The notes beneath the pieces were generated by a model. That model saw only the letters and a program-made list of their open reading frames with translations. It did not search any database and was not told where the DNA came from. Shown here piece after piece: positions 25,390 to 33,050 of a stretch of 64,000 bases of DNA (within the stretch, counting starts at the first letter, position 1; each line of letters begins with the position of its first letter). Source of the DNA: Haloarcula marina (GTDB lineage Archaea; Halobacteriota; Halobacteria; Halobacteriales; Haloarculaceae); the NCBI RefSeq assembly GCF_024218775.1, contig NZ_CP100404.1, positions 868,001-932,000 on the forward strand, in the 5' to 3' direction. Both the position numbers and the translations under genes were made by a program.

Positions 25390-26361
25390 ATGACCCGACC
25401 AGACACAGATTCCGAGACGCGAGACGCACCGGACGACGACATGGCGCGGATTCCGGGCGGAACGTTCACCATGGGGGCAACGGAGTTCTACCCGGAGGAG
25501 GCCCCCACTCGGGAGGTCGAAGTCGATGGGTTCTGGATGGACACCACTCCCGTGACGAACGCCGCGTTCGCCGCCTTCGTCGACGAGACGGGCTATACGA
25601 CGCTCGCCGAGCGCGAACCCGACCCCGAGGATTACCCCGGCGCGGACCCCGACGACCTCGTCCCGGGGTCGGCGGTTTTCACGCCGCCCGACGGCCCCGT
25701 CGACCTCCGGGACCCGAGCGGGTGGTGGGAGTACGTTCCCGGCGCTGACTGGCGGCACCCGTTCGGCCCCGACAGCGCCGTCGACGACCGGATGGACCAC
25801 CCGGTCGTCCACGTCGCCTACGAGGACGCGGCGGCGTACGCCGAGTGGGCCGGGAAGCGACTCCCGACCGAAGCCCAGTGGGAGCGCGCCGCTCGCGGCG
25901 GTCTCGACGGCACGCGGTTCGTCTGGGGCGACGAACACGTCCCGGACGGGAAACTGCTGGCGAACACCTGGCAAGGACAGTTCCCGTACGAGAACACGAT
26001 GCTCGACGGGTACGAGCGGACCTCTCCGGTGGGTGCCTTCCCTGCCAACGAGTTCGGCCTGTACGACATGGCCGGCAACGTCTGGGACTGGACCCGCGAC
26101 TGGTTCAGCGCGGACCCGACGGCCGGCACCGGGGAGTCGCCCTCGTGTTGTACGCCGACGAACCCGCGCGGCGTCTCGAAGGAAGCGAGCGTCGACCAGC
26201 GCGACCCCGCCGGCGTGCCGCGGAAAGTCCTGAAGGGCGGGTCGCACCTCTGCGCGCCGAACTACTGCTTCCGATACCGGCCAGCGGCGCGCTACCCCGA
26301 ACCGGTCGATACCTCGACGAGCCACGTGGGCTTCCGGTGTATCGTCCCGGACGAACGCTGA
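25390..26361 (+). CDS. Formylglycine-generating enzyme (FGE/SUMF1 family)
   Basis: A 323-residue enzyme that oxidises the signature Cys of type I sulfatases to formylglycine using O2 and copper. The N-terminal FGE motif IPGGTFTMGATEFYPEEAPTR, the central RLPTEAQWERAARGG and GLYDMAGNVWDW are seen. The C terminus has GGSHLC-x4-C with Cys288 and Cys293 in the spacing of the active-site pair of human FGE, then FRYRPAAR and HVGFRC. No signal peptide, matching the cytoplasmic sulfatase. Starts 17 bases after the transporter gene, so likely co-transcribed. Confidence 0.93.
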   Translation: MTRPDTDSETRDAPDDDMARIPGGTFTMGATEFYPEEAPTREVEVDGFWMDTTPVTNAAFAAFVDETGYTTLAEREPDPEDYPGADPDDLVPGSAVFTPPDGPVDLRDPSGWWEYVPGADWRHPFGPDSAVDDRMDHPVVHVAYEDAAAYAEWAGKRLPTEAQWERAARGGLDGTRFVWGDEHVPDGKLLANTWQGQFPYENTMLDGYERTSPVGAFPANEFGLYDMAGNVWDWTRDWFSADPTAGTGESPSCCTPTNPRGVSKEASVDQRDPAGVPRKVLKGGSHLCAPNYCFRYRPAARYPEPVDTSTSHVGFRCIVPDER

Positions 26362-26432
26362 GGTGAGGACAGCCGATGACTCCCTTCGAGGCGAGGTAGC
26401 GAGACGGAATCAGACGAGGGTATGAACGAGAT

Positions 26433-27182
26433 ATGCACGCGACGTGGCTTCTCCAAGTCGAATCCGAGGGGTTCCCAGTCGCGGCTGGCCTGTTCGCAGT
26501 CGCGCTCGCGTTCGTCCACCTGTTCAGCGGTCAGTGGCCGGTCGCCACGCCGGTCCATCGGCGGCGGTGGCTGTCGGCCGCTGGCGGGGCGTCGGTCGCC
26601 TACGTGTTCGTCCTCCTCCTCCCGGAGGTGAGCGAAGCCGCGCTGGTGACTGGCGAGCGCGTCCGGCGGGAACTGCTCGCTGAACAAGTCGTCTATCTGC
26701 TCGCGCTCGGGGGGTTCGTCGCGTTCTACGCCGTCGAGACGGTCGTCGTCCAGCGTCGCGGGGAATCTGCCGAGGATACCCCCACGGTCTTCTGGTTGCA
26801 CGTCGGCGTGTTCGCCGTTTATAGTGCGGTCATCGGCTATCTGCTCTTTCACCAGGAGGTCGCCGGTCTCTGGAACGTACTGCTGTACGCCGTCGCGATG
26901 GCACTTCACTTCGAAGTCACGGACTACGGCCTTCGCCGCCACCACGGGGACGAGTTCGACCGGGTCGGCCGGTGGGTCCTCGCGGGGGGAACCCTCCTCG
27001 GTGGTGTCGCTGGGGCACTCACAGAGACTGTCGGGCCGTGGCTAGCGATGCTCTTCGGATTTCTCGCTGGCGCAATCGTGTTCAACGTCATCAAAGAGGA
27101 ACTTCCGGCGGTCGAAGAGAGCCGCTTCCTCGCTTTTCTCGCCGGGGCATCCGTCTATACCATCGTGGCGCTGTTCGCCTGA
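26433..27182 (+). CDS. Seven-helix membrane protein, possibly distant ZIP-like
   Basis: A 249-residue integral membrane protein with about seven hydrophobic segments and short loops. The C-terminal piece AGAIVFNVIKEELPAVEESRFLAFLAGASVYTIV resembles the last helices of ZIP metal transporters (acidic-Pro motif after a helix), and ALHFEVTDYGLRRHHGDEF contains His/Glu that could bind metal. I do not recognise a named family. It follows FGE by about 70 bases on the same strand. Confidence 0.75.
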   Translation: MHATWLLQVESEGFPVAAGLFAVALAFVHLFSGQWPVATPVHRRRWLSAAGGASVAYVFVLLLPEVSEAALVTGERVRRELLAEQVVYLLALGGFVAFYAVETVVVQRRGESAEDTPTVFWLHVGVFAVYSAVIGYLLFHQEVAGLWNVLLYAVAMALHFEVTDYGLRRHHGDEFDRVGRWVLAGGTLLGGVAGALTETVGPWLAMLFGFLAGAIVFNVIKEELPAVEESRFLAFLAGASVYTIVALFA

Positions 27183-27397
27183 CTGCCCGGAATCTATGGA
27201 ATGGTCACTGGCTCAGGACTCACCATCGGTAGAAACAGACCCCTGCAAAACGCCTGTACAGGCACCGCAATCACTCCACTCCCGCGTCGGCCGTCGGGTT
27301 CCCCGTCGTACCTCCGCGGAACCGAAGACGGTCACCAACTCGACCCGGAACCCCGCTTTGTCCCGCTGTCTCCGGGCCGGTCACGCGTCAGCCAGCG

Positions 27398-27979
27398 TTA
27401 CACTTGCCCAGGCTGGGCCGGTTCCTCCTCGCTCGGCACCGTCATCGGCTGTCTCCGCCCGTGGAGCGCCAACCCGACGCCGGTCACGATGAGGTTGACG
27501 CCGAAGAGGACGCCGACGGCCCACACCGAGGAGACGGGGAACCCGGTCCACAGGAGGGTCGCGAGCAGTAGCGCAACGCCGCCGCTGAGAGCGAGCCACA
27601 GTCGTCCATCCGTCCCGCCCATGACGGCCCAGAAGAGTTGGGTCACCCCGCTGACGACGAAGAAGGTGATGACCAACAGCGTCAGTGTCGCCAGTCCGAA
27701 CACCGGGTTCGTCAACACCGAAATGCCAGCGAACGCGTAGACGAGGCCCAGCACCACCTGCCACACCCGCCGCCAGAAACTCCCCGCCGAGAACGCGCTC
27801 GCCACGTGGAGCAGTGCGCCGACGACCAGGAGTACACCCAGCGTTAGCGTCAGCGCGACCCCCGTCAGGAACGGGGTAAACAGCGCGATGACCCCGAGGC
27901 CAGCGAGGAGAATCCCACCGAGGACGGTCCCTCGGGTCATCTGTTCCGATACGTCTGTTGCCATGGATTCTGTAGCCAT
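27398..27979 (-). CDS. HdeD/DUF308 family membrane protein
   Basis: A 193-residue protein with six hydrophobic helices arranged as three similar pairs, as in HdeD acid-resistance membrane proteins. Typical segments are LGGILLAGLGVIALFTPFL and QVVLGLVYAFAGISVLTNP. Haloarchaea carry many DUF308 proteins of unknown role. The ATG at 27979 is used; a GTG at 27988 is in frame. It is convergent with the membrane protein at 26433 and stands apart from the pilus locus. Confidence 0.87.
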   Translation of the reverse strand: MATESMATDVSEQMTRGTVLGGILLAGLGVIALFTPFLTGVALTLTLGVLLVVGALLHVASAFSAGSFWRRVWQVVLGLVYAFAGISVLTNPVFGLATLTLLVITFFVVSGVTQLFWAVMGGTDGRLWLALSGGVALLLATLLWTGFPVSSVWAVGVLFGVNLIVTGVGLALHGRRQPMTVPSEEEPAQPGQV

Positions 27980-28158
27980 TTGAATCACTACTAAGGAACG
28001 CTCTTGTCAACGAAAAGGATAGTTCTATCTTTGCGCGGATTATCGTCCCATCCGCGTATCAGACTCTCTCAGTTGCTGCTTCGATGCTCTCCGGGGTCGA
28101 ATGCCTTCGAATCTGACGGTCGCCGACGGTCGTACCGAATTCGACCCCTGGCATCTGG

Positions 28159-28680
28159 TCACCGCTCGACCGGTCGCAGGACAGCCGTCACCGTCGTTTC
28201 GCCCCGTTCGGTGGTCGTCGTCACGTCGACGGCGACGCCGAGGACGTGCGTCCTGCCGAGTCGCTCCTGGACGACGACGCCGCGGTCGGCGGCGCAGTCG
28301 CCGAACTGGCGGTCCGGGCCACTCGGGCAGTTCGCGTCTCGGAATCGTCGGGCCGCACTCTCGTTGTACCGTATCGCCGTCACGGTTCCGTGGTCCAGAC
28401 GCGCCGTTCGGAGATGCTCAATTCGGGGCCGCAATTCGCCGCGGATGGCGGTGACTGCCGCGCCTCGGTCCGCCCACGCGTACCGTCCCGGGATACCGGT
28501 GCTGGCGGGCACGACGGCGCGGTCGAGCGCGCCGACGGTGGCCGCCGTCGGGTCGCCGTAGTCCGCGGTGGCGGTAACGTCGTCGTGATACCCGAGTTGT
28601 AGGTAGGCGATGACGACGGGGGCGAGGGCGACGGCGACCAGCGCAGCGGCGACGAGGACGAGTTGACCGCGCCGCCTCAC
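28159..28680 (-). CDS. Pilin-like protein, DUF7261-type, last gene of the pilus operon
   Basis: A 173-residue protein with a short basic N terminus (RRRGQ) directly followed by one hydrophobic helix (LVLVAAALVAVALAPVVIAYLQL), then an extracellular-type acidic domain with two Cys (ANC, GDC). This matches minor pilin-like DUF726x proteins found behind PilB/PilC in haloarchaea. The GTG at 28680 overlaps the upstream stop (GTGA). It probably forms part of the pilus tip or its assembly platform; inferred from context. Confidence 0.82.
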   Translation of the reverse strand: MRRRGQLVLVAAALVAVALAPVVIAYLQLGYHDDVTATADYGDPTAATVGALDRAVVPASTGIPGRYAWADRGAAVTAIRGELRPRIEHLRTARLDHGTVTAIRYNESAARRFRDANCPSGPDRQFGDCAADRGVVVQERLGRTHVLGVAVDVTTTTERGETTVTAVLRPVER

Positions 28681-29081
28681 GCGTACCACACCTCGACAGT
28701 GACGGGTCCGGCACCCGTCGGAATCGTCGCCGTGCCCCTCGGGACGCGGCGCGGGACCGGCGTCCCGACGGCCCCGTGCGGCGTCGTCACCCGAAAGAGG
28801 ACGTTCGCCGGAAGGAGGCGGTCGACTCGTCGGTCTAGACTCGCCCGTTCGCGGTCGAACGTGCGCTCGCTTTCCAGTAGCTCACGGAGTCGCGTCGCGT
28901 TTCCGTGACGAGGCGGTTCCGCCGCCAGTAGCGTCGCCGTGTCCTCTGCGTAGGCCGCTAACTGTGGGCCGTCCGTCTCGGGCGCTGGCGTCCCGAGCGC
29001 GAATCCGAGAGTCACACCGAGAATCAACACCGCGCCGAGCGCGAGTTCCAGCAGCGAGAGCGGGAGTTGCGCCCTACGCAT
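28677..29081 (-). CDS. Pilin-like protein, DUF7262-type
   Basis: A 134-residue protein: basic start MRRAQLPLS, one N-terminal hydrophobic helix (LLELALGAVLILGVTLGFALG), then a soluble domain. The QLPLS-LLE arrangement resembles class III signal peptides, though the processing site is not certain. It overlaps both neighbours (8 bases upstream, 4 downstream), indicating one operon from pilB. Confidence 0.82.
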   Translation of the reverse strand: MRRAQLPLSLLELALGAVLILGVTLGFALGTPAPETDGPQLAAYAEDTATLLAAEPPRHGNATRLRELLESERTFDRERASLDRRVDRLLPANVLFRVTTPHGAVGTPVPRRVPRGTATIPTGAGPVTVEVWYA

Positions 29082-29841
29082 CCACCGTCACCGCCAGCGT
29101 CGCCTTTCGCGTCCGCGGCGCGTCGTACGTCACCGTCACGCTCCCATCGGGGAGTTCGCCCGCGGTCTGAAACTGCAATCGCGTCGTCCGATACGGCGAG
29201 AGGGCGAGCGTGAAGGTTCCGCGAAGGCCGCTCTCGTTGTGCAGGCGGACCGAGTCGCGGTCTCTGACGGTCCAGATGGCTGTGTCCGCTGGCGGCGTAA
29301 TCGCGACCCTCGCGTTACCGACGCGACGTGGTAGCGTGACGGTCGTTCCGTCCGCCTCCAGTCGCTCCCGGACCGGCCGCTCGACGAGCACGAGGCGTCG
29401 GATAGTCGTCCCGCCGGTCGGGTCGCCACTGTTCGCCAGCGCCGTTCCGTCGAGAGAGACGCGGACCGCGTGTTCGTCGGCCGGTGGCACCGTCCGTCGT
29501 AGCATCCCGGCGTCGAAGTCGTCGACGCGAGACCCGTTCAGCACGTTCCGACGGTCGGCCAGCGGCCCGTCCGGTGCGACGAGATGGTCCGCGGCCGCCG
29601 CCGCGATGCGGCGTTCGTCGGGCGTCCTGTCCGCCTCGGCGATGGCCGAGTCAGCCACCCCGACTGCCAACGCGGTAACCACGGTCAGCAACACGAGGGC
29701 GACGGCGACGGCCGGGAGCGTCGTCTGCCCCCTAGCCGACGGTGTTTTCGCACTCGCCCGTGATGGCTCTCTCGTGCGCGGTATCGACCCGAGCGATACG
29801 CTGTTCGTCGGCGCGTTCGTCGCGGTGCTGTGTCTCGGCAT
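29074..29841 (-). CDS. Pilin-like protein, DUF7263-type, with uncertain start
   Basis: The convincing protein begins at about 29736 with RGQTTLPAVAVALVLLTVVTALAVGVADSA, a basic start plus hydrophobic helix as in its neighbours, and continues with an acidic domain. However, no in-frame ATG, GTG or TTG lies close to that point: the nearest is the ATG at 29841, and the frame is open to a GTG at 29988 that overlaps the upstream stop. The extra 35 or 84 residues are basic, Thr/Ser-rich and antisense to a small plus-strand gene, so they look non-coding. Either a non-standard start, a start-codon mutation or a real long form is possible. Confidence 0.72.
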   Translation of the reverse strand: MPRHSTATNAPTNSVSLGSIPRTREPSRASAKTPSARGQTTLPAVAVALVLLTVVTALAVGVADSAIAEADRTPDERRIAAAAADHLVAPDGPLADRRNVLNGSRVDDFDAGMLRRTVPPADEHAVRVSLDGTALANSGDPTGGTTIRRLVLVERPVRERLEADGTTVTLPRRVGNARVAITPPADTAIWTVRDRDSVRLHNESGLRGTFTLALSPYRTTRLQFQTAGELPDGSVTVTYDAPRTRKATLAVTVDA

Positions 29842-29983
29842 CGCCGGACTCGTGGCAGTCGTCGGCCCGACCGGACTCCCCGGATTCTCGCAGGCGCTGG
29901 TCGCCGTGTTCTCCTTGCTCGCGCTCGTCTTTCTCGCACTCGGGGTTCTCGGAGCCGTCCTCGTGGCCGTCTTCGGCGAGTGA
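29774..29983 (+). CDS. Small two-helix membrane protein on the opposite strand inside the pilus locus
   Basis: Starting at the GTG at 29774 the frame encodes 69 residues with two hydrophobic helices (LFVGAFVAVLCLGIAGLVAVVG and ALVAVFSLLALVFLALGVLG) and a short polar N terminus (VRGIDPSDT). Third positions are nearly all G or C and the protein is coherent, unlike the antisense reading. Its stop is one base from the stop of the minus-strand gene at 29985. It overlaps the possible extension of the pilin-like gene. No family recognised. Confidence 0.6.
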   Translation: MRGIDPSDTLFVGAFVAVLCLGIAGLVAVVGPTGLPGFSQALVAVFSLLALVFLALGVLGAVLVAVFGE

Positions 29984-29984
29984 G

Positions 29985-30431
29985 TCACGGGCGCTCCTCC
30001 AATCGAACGCGCAGGCCGTCGGCTCCCTCCGTGACGACGACAACGGTCTCCGCCCCGCTATCCCACGACCCGGAGAGGCGGTCGACACGGCCCGAGAGAA
30101 TCGGACGAGCGCGGCCGCCAATCTCCTCGTCGGGATGGTCGAGCACCAACGCGCTCCCGGCGACGCGTACCTCGTAGCCGGACCCAGCGATGGTCGCGGG
30201 CAGGTCCACACGGACGCTCGCGGTGACCGACTCGCCGACCGGCGGGACCGCCTGTTCGACGCGCGCCGTCGCCTCCGCGAGCGTTCGCTCGCCGAGTTCG
30301 GCGCCGACCGCACCCCGGAACGCCGGGACAGCGCCGCCGTACAGCGTCGTCGTCAACAGCGTGATGTACAGCAGGACGACCCCCAGCGCCAGCGTCTTCT
30401 CGATGACGGTGCTCAGTCCGCGGTTATCCAC
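29985..30431 (-). CDS. Pilin-like protein, DUF7266-type
   Basis: A 148-residue protein that opens NRGLSTVIEKTLALGVVLLYITLLTTTLYG: the GLSTVIE-type charged-Gly start plus hydrophobic helix is close to archaeal pilin N termini, where cleavage falls before the hydrophobic part. The rest is an acidic beta-rich domain. GTG start at 30431, overlapping the upstream gene by 8 bases. Confidence 0.84.
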   Translation of the reverse strand: MDNRGLSTVIEKTLALGVVLLYITLLTTTLYGGAVPAFRGAVGAELGERTLAEATARVEQAVPPVGESVTASVRVDLPATIAGSGYEVRVAGSALVLDHPDEEIGGRARPILSGRVDRLSGSWDSGAETVVVVTEGADGLRVRLEERP

Positions 30432-31164
30432 TGCCGACCTCCGTGTGCATCTCGTGGACCACGAGTTCGATTGTCTGCTGTCCCGTCGTCGTGACGACGA
30501 CGCTCGGGACGCCGTCGCCGTCGATGTCGCGAACGCGCGTTCGCGCGCCGACTCGCTCGAAGTGGCGCGAGAGGGGCACGGGCGTCGCCGTCTCGACGGC
30601 GATGGCGTAGTCGTCGCTCGCCAGTTGTCGGTGGTCGTGAGTGACGTTGGTTCGAATAGTGGCGCTGACGCCGCCCCTGCCGCCGACTGAGACGCCGCTT
30701 TCGTTCAACGTCGCCACGCCGAGGACCACGGTGCTGTCGTCGCGCGTCACGGTTATCGGCGGCCCGCGGACGAGTGCCGCGCTTCCCGGCGGTCCGCTGA
30801 CGACGCTTCCACCTACGAAGGACGCACGGCTCTCGCCGGAGGTGTAGACGAGGCCATCGATTTCGGCGTGGTACACGAGCGGTGCGCCCGACCAGATTCG
30901 GAGGTCCCGGTCGACGGTCGTGAGTCGCCCCTCGGTGAACTGGACGCGGACTCGGTTCGGCCCGGTCTGTTCGGACGGGCGAAGGCCGTCATCGAACGCA
31001 CTGGCGACGCGCGCCTCGTCGGCGGCCGCCGTCTGTCCGTCGACGACGGTTCCCACGACAGCAGTGAGGCCGCCTAGCGAGACGGCGGTGATGCCGAGTA
31101 ACAGCACGACTCCCACGACGTGTGACTGGCCGCGAGTCCCGGGTTCTCGGGGACGGACGCTCAC
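30424..31164 (-). CDS. Pilin-like protein, DUF7289-type
   Basis: A 246-residue protein with start VSVRPREPGTRGQSHVVGVVLLLGITAVSLGGLTAVVG, i.e. a basic leader, a QSHVVG motif and one hydrophobic helix as in halobacterial pilin-like proteins. The extracellular part carries several N-x-S/T sites. The GTG at 31164 overlaps the pilC stop (GTGA); the longer open frame to 31452 is antisense shadow of pilC. Confidence 0.84.
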   Translation of the reverse strand: MSVRPREPGTRGQSHVVGVVLLLGITAVSLGGLTAVVGTVVDGQTAAADEARVASAFDDGLRPSEQTGPNRVRVQFTEGRLTTVDRDLRIWSGAPLVYHAEIDGLVYTSGESRASFVGGSVVSGPPGSAALVRGPPITVTRDDSTVVLGVATLNESGVSVGGRGGVSATIRTNVTHDHRQLASDDYAIAVETATPVPLSRHFERVGARTRVRDIDGDGVPSVVVTTTGQQTIELVVHEMHTEVGSG

Positions 31165-33050
31165 AGTAGTCCCACCCCCGCGTAGACGACGTAGGCGGCG
31201 ACGACGAGTCCGCCCGAGTGCAACATCGCCTCGTAGGCGCCGCGACTGGCCGTCCCGGCGAACCATCCACAGGCGAGCATCGTCGCCTGCGTGACGACGT
31301 AGAAGCGGTATCGCTCGCGCGCTGGGTCGATGACCGACGGGTCGAAGGCGACGGTCTGACTGCTGGCGACCGTCGACAACTGCGCGAACTCCGCGAGCAC
31401 GTAGATATTGACGGCAACGGTGATACCGACGACGAGCAACGCCGTGGTCCATCCGACCGCGACGTAGACCATCAGTGCCGAACGAAGCGATTTCCGTTCG
31501 TGGTAGAGCCGACCAACTTCTGTCTGGAGTGTCTCGAAAACGTCTTCTGCGTCACTTCCGGCATCGAGCGCACCGACGACGAGACCGATGGTCTGCTGGG
31601 CCATCGGCGTCCCGACGCGGTCGACGAACTGGTCGAGCGCCGCGGCGCGTCGGTCGTCGGCCGCCGCGGTCGGACTGTCGCCCAGCGAGAGCGTGAACGC
31701 CAGCGACTCGACGTCCTCGGCCAACGCCCCCAACTGCACGTCCTCGGCGACGCGGCGGACCGCCGTCGGGAACGGTCGACCGAGTGCGACGTGCCCGGCG
31801 ACGGCGTGCACGAAGTCCTGTATCTCGCGGTCTTTGGCGTCGTCACGGCGCGCCCGACGGACCGCGACGGCCCCGACGGGCAGACAGACCGCGACGTACG
31901 ACAGCAAGAGGACGTTCACGGGCCGATATCCGAGTACCCAGAAACCGACCGCGAGCACCACTCCGGCGGGGAGACAGACGACCAGCGCACTCGCGGGATT
32001 CGACGCGGTCGTTCGCAGGGTCGCCAGTACTCCTTCTGGTCGCCGGTAACTCGGTGCGGCGGTGTCCCGGGGTCGGAGCGTCGCGACGACGAAGGCGGCG
32101 AGGAGACCGGTCGCGAGGACGAACGCCGCGCTCCCGTAGACGATACCGGCCCGTACCGACACCGGGCCGAGCGGTGTCAGGACTGGACGCGAGAGTTCGG
32201 GCGCGAGGACGCCCATGACGGTCACGATGAGGACCATGAGGGCGGGAATCACGAGCAGGACGACGAACAGTTCTGCGAGGAGTTCGAGATAACCGGTCGC
32301 CCGTTCGTGCCGACGGCTCTGCTCGTGCGAGAGCAGCCGCCCCTCCATCTCCAGATAGCCCTCCAGTGCGTCCGGACTCTGGTTCGCGTGTTCGCGAAAC
32401 TTCAGGAGGAACGGCGCGAGGAGGTCCCGAGAGGGAGTCTCGCTCGCGACACGTTCGAGGCCCGCGTCGATACTGCCGGTCAGCGTCCCGCTGTTGAGCG
32501 CCCGGCGGAAGGCGACGGCCGTCTCACCGTAGGCCTCTTGTTGGGCGACCGCGCGTAACATTGCGCGGCGGTCGTGGGTTCCCGACGCGAGTACGCGGAG
32601 GTATCGCACCGCACCGGGGAGCGTCGCGGCGATGTCCGCTTCGCGGGCCGAGGCCATCCACGACAGGTATCGTTTCCCGACGGCGAGGACGGTCCAGCGA
32701 AGGCTCAGACCCGCGACCAGCGCGAGCAATAGCGCCACTACGACCCGAGGAACGTCCGGGAGTGACAGTCGGTTGAGGACCGGAAGGCTCTGTCCGACCA
32801 CGCTTAGGACGCTGTCGAACGTCCCGGTCGGTAAGGCCAGCGAGACCACCGCCGTGAGCGTCGCACCGGCGATGAGTGCGACCCACGCGAGTCCGTACAC
32901 GCGAGCGATGTAGACGCCGAACCCCGCTGCTGGGTGGGCCGCGCGGTAGCGCTCGCGGGTCGTCGCGTGCCTACCGTCGTCGGCGTGGTGGGCGAACAGC
33001 GCGTACAACCCGCGGTCGAGCAACCCCAAGGTCCGGCCCTCAGTCGGCAC
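31161..33050 (-). CDS. pilC: Archaeal type IV pilus assembly membrane protein (PilC/TadC-like)
   Basis: A 629-residue membrane protein with two T2SF/TadC domains. Each has a cytoplasmic helical bundle (around READIAATLPGAVRYLRVLASGT and DREIQDFVHAVAGHVALGRPFPTAVRRVAED) followed by hydrophobic helices. It anchors the assembly ATPase at the membrane. The GTG at 33050 overlaps pilB by 11 bases. Haloarchaea have several PilB/PilC pairs; which paralogue this is cannot be told. Confidence 0.9.
   Translation of the reverse strand: MPTEGRTLGLLDRGLYALFAHHADDGRHATTRERYRAAHPAAGFGVYIARVYGLAWVALIAGATLTAVVSLALPTGTFDSVLSVVGQSLPVLNRLSLPDVPRVVVALLLALVAGLSLRWTVLAVGKRYLSWMASAREADIAATLPGAVRYLRVLASGTHDRRAMLRAVAQQEAYGETAVAFRRALNSGTLTGSIDAGLERVASETPSRDLLAPFLLKFREHANQSPDALEGYLEMEGRLLSHEQSRRHERATGYLELLAELFVVLLVIPALMVLIVTVMGVLAPELSRPVLTPLGPVSVRAGIVYGSAAFVLATGLLAAFVVATLRPRDTAAPSYRRPEGVLATLRTTASNPASALVVCLPAGVVLAVGFWVLGYRPVNVLLLSYVAVCLPVGAVAVRRARRDDAKDREIQDFVHAVAGHVALGRPFPTAVRRVAEDVQLGALAEDVESLAFTLSLGDSPTAAADDRRAAALDQFVDRVGTPMAQQTIGLVVGALDAGSDAEDVFETLQTEVGRLYHERKSLRSALMVYVAVGWTTALLVVGITVAVNIYVLAEFAQLSTVASSQTVAFDPSVIDPARERYRFYVVTQATMLACGWFAGTASRGAYEAMLHSGGLVVAAYVVYAGVGLL

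Noticed and set aside
29842-29988. N-terminal extension of the pilin-like gene up to a GTG overlapping the upstream stop.
   Set aside because: The residues are Thr/Ser/Lys/Arg-rich in an otherwise acidic proteome and are antisense to a coherent membrane protein, so the extension is not taken as coding.
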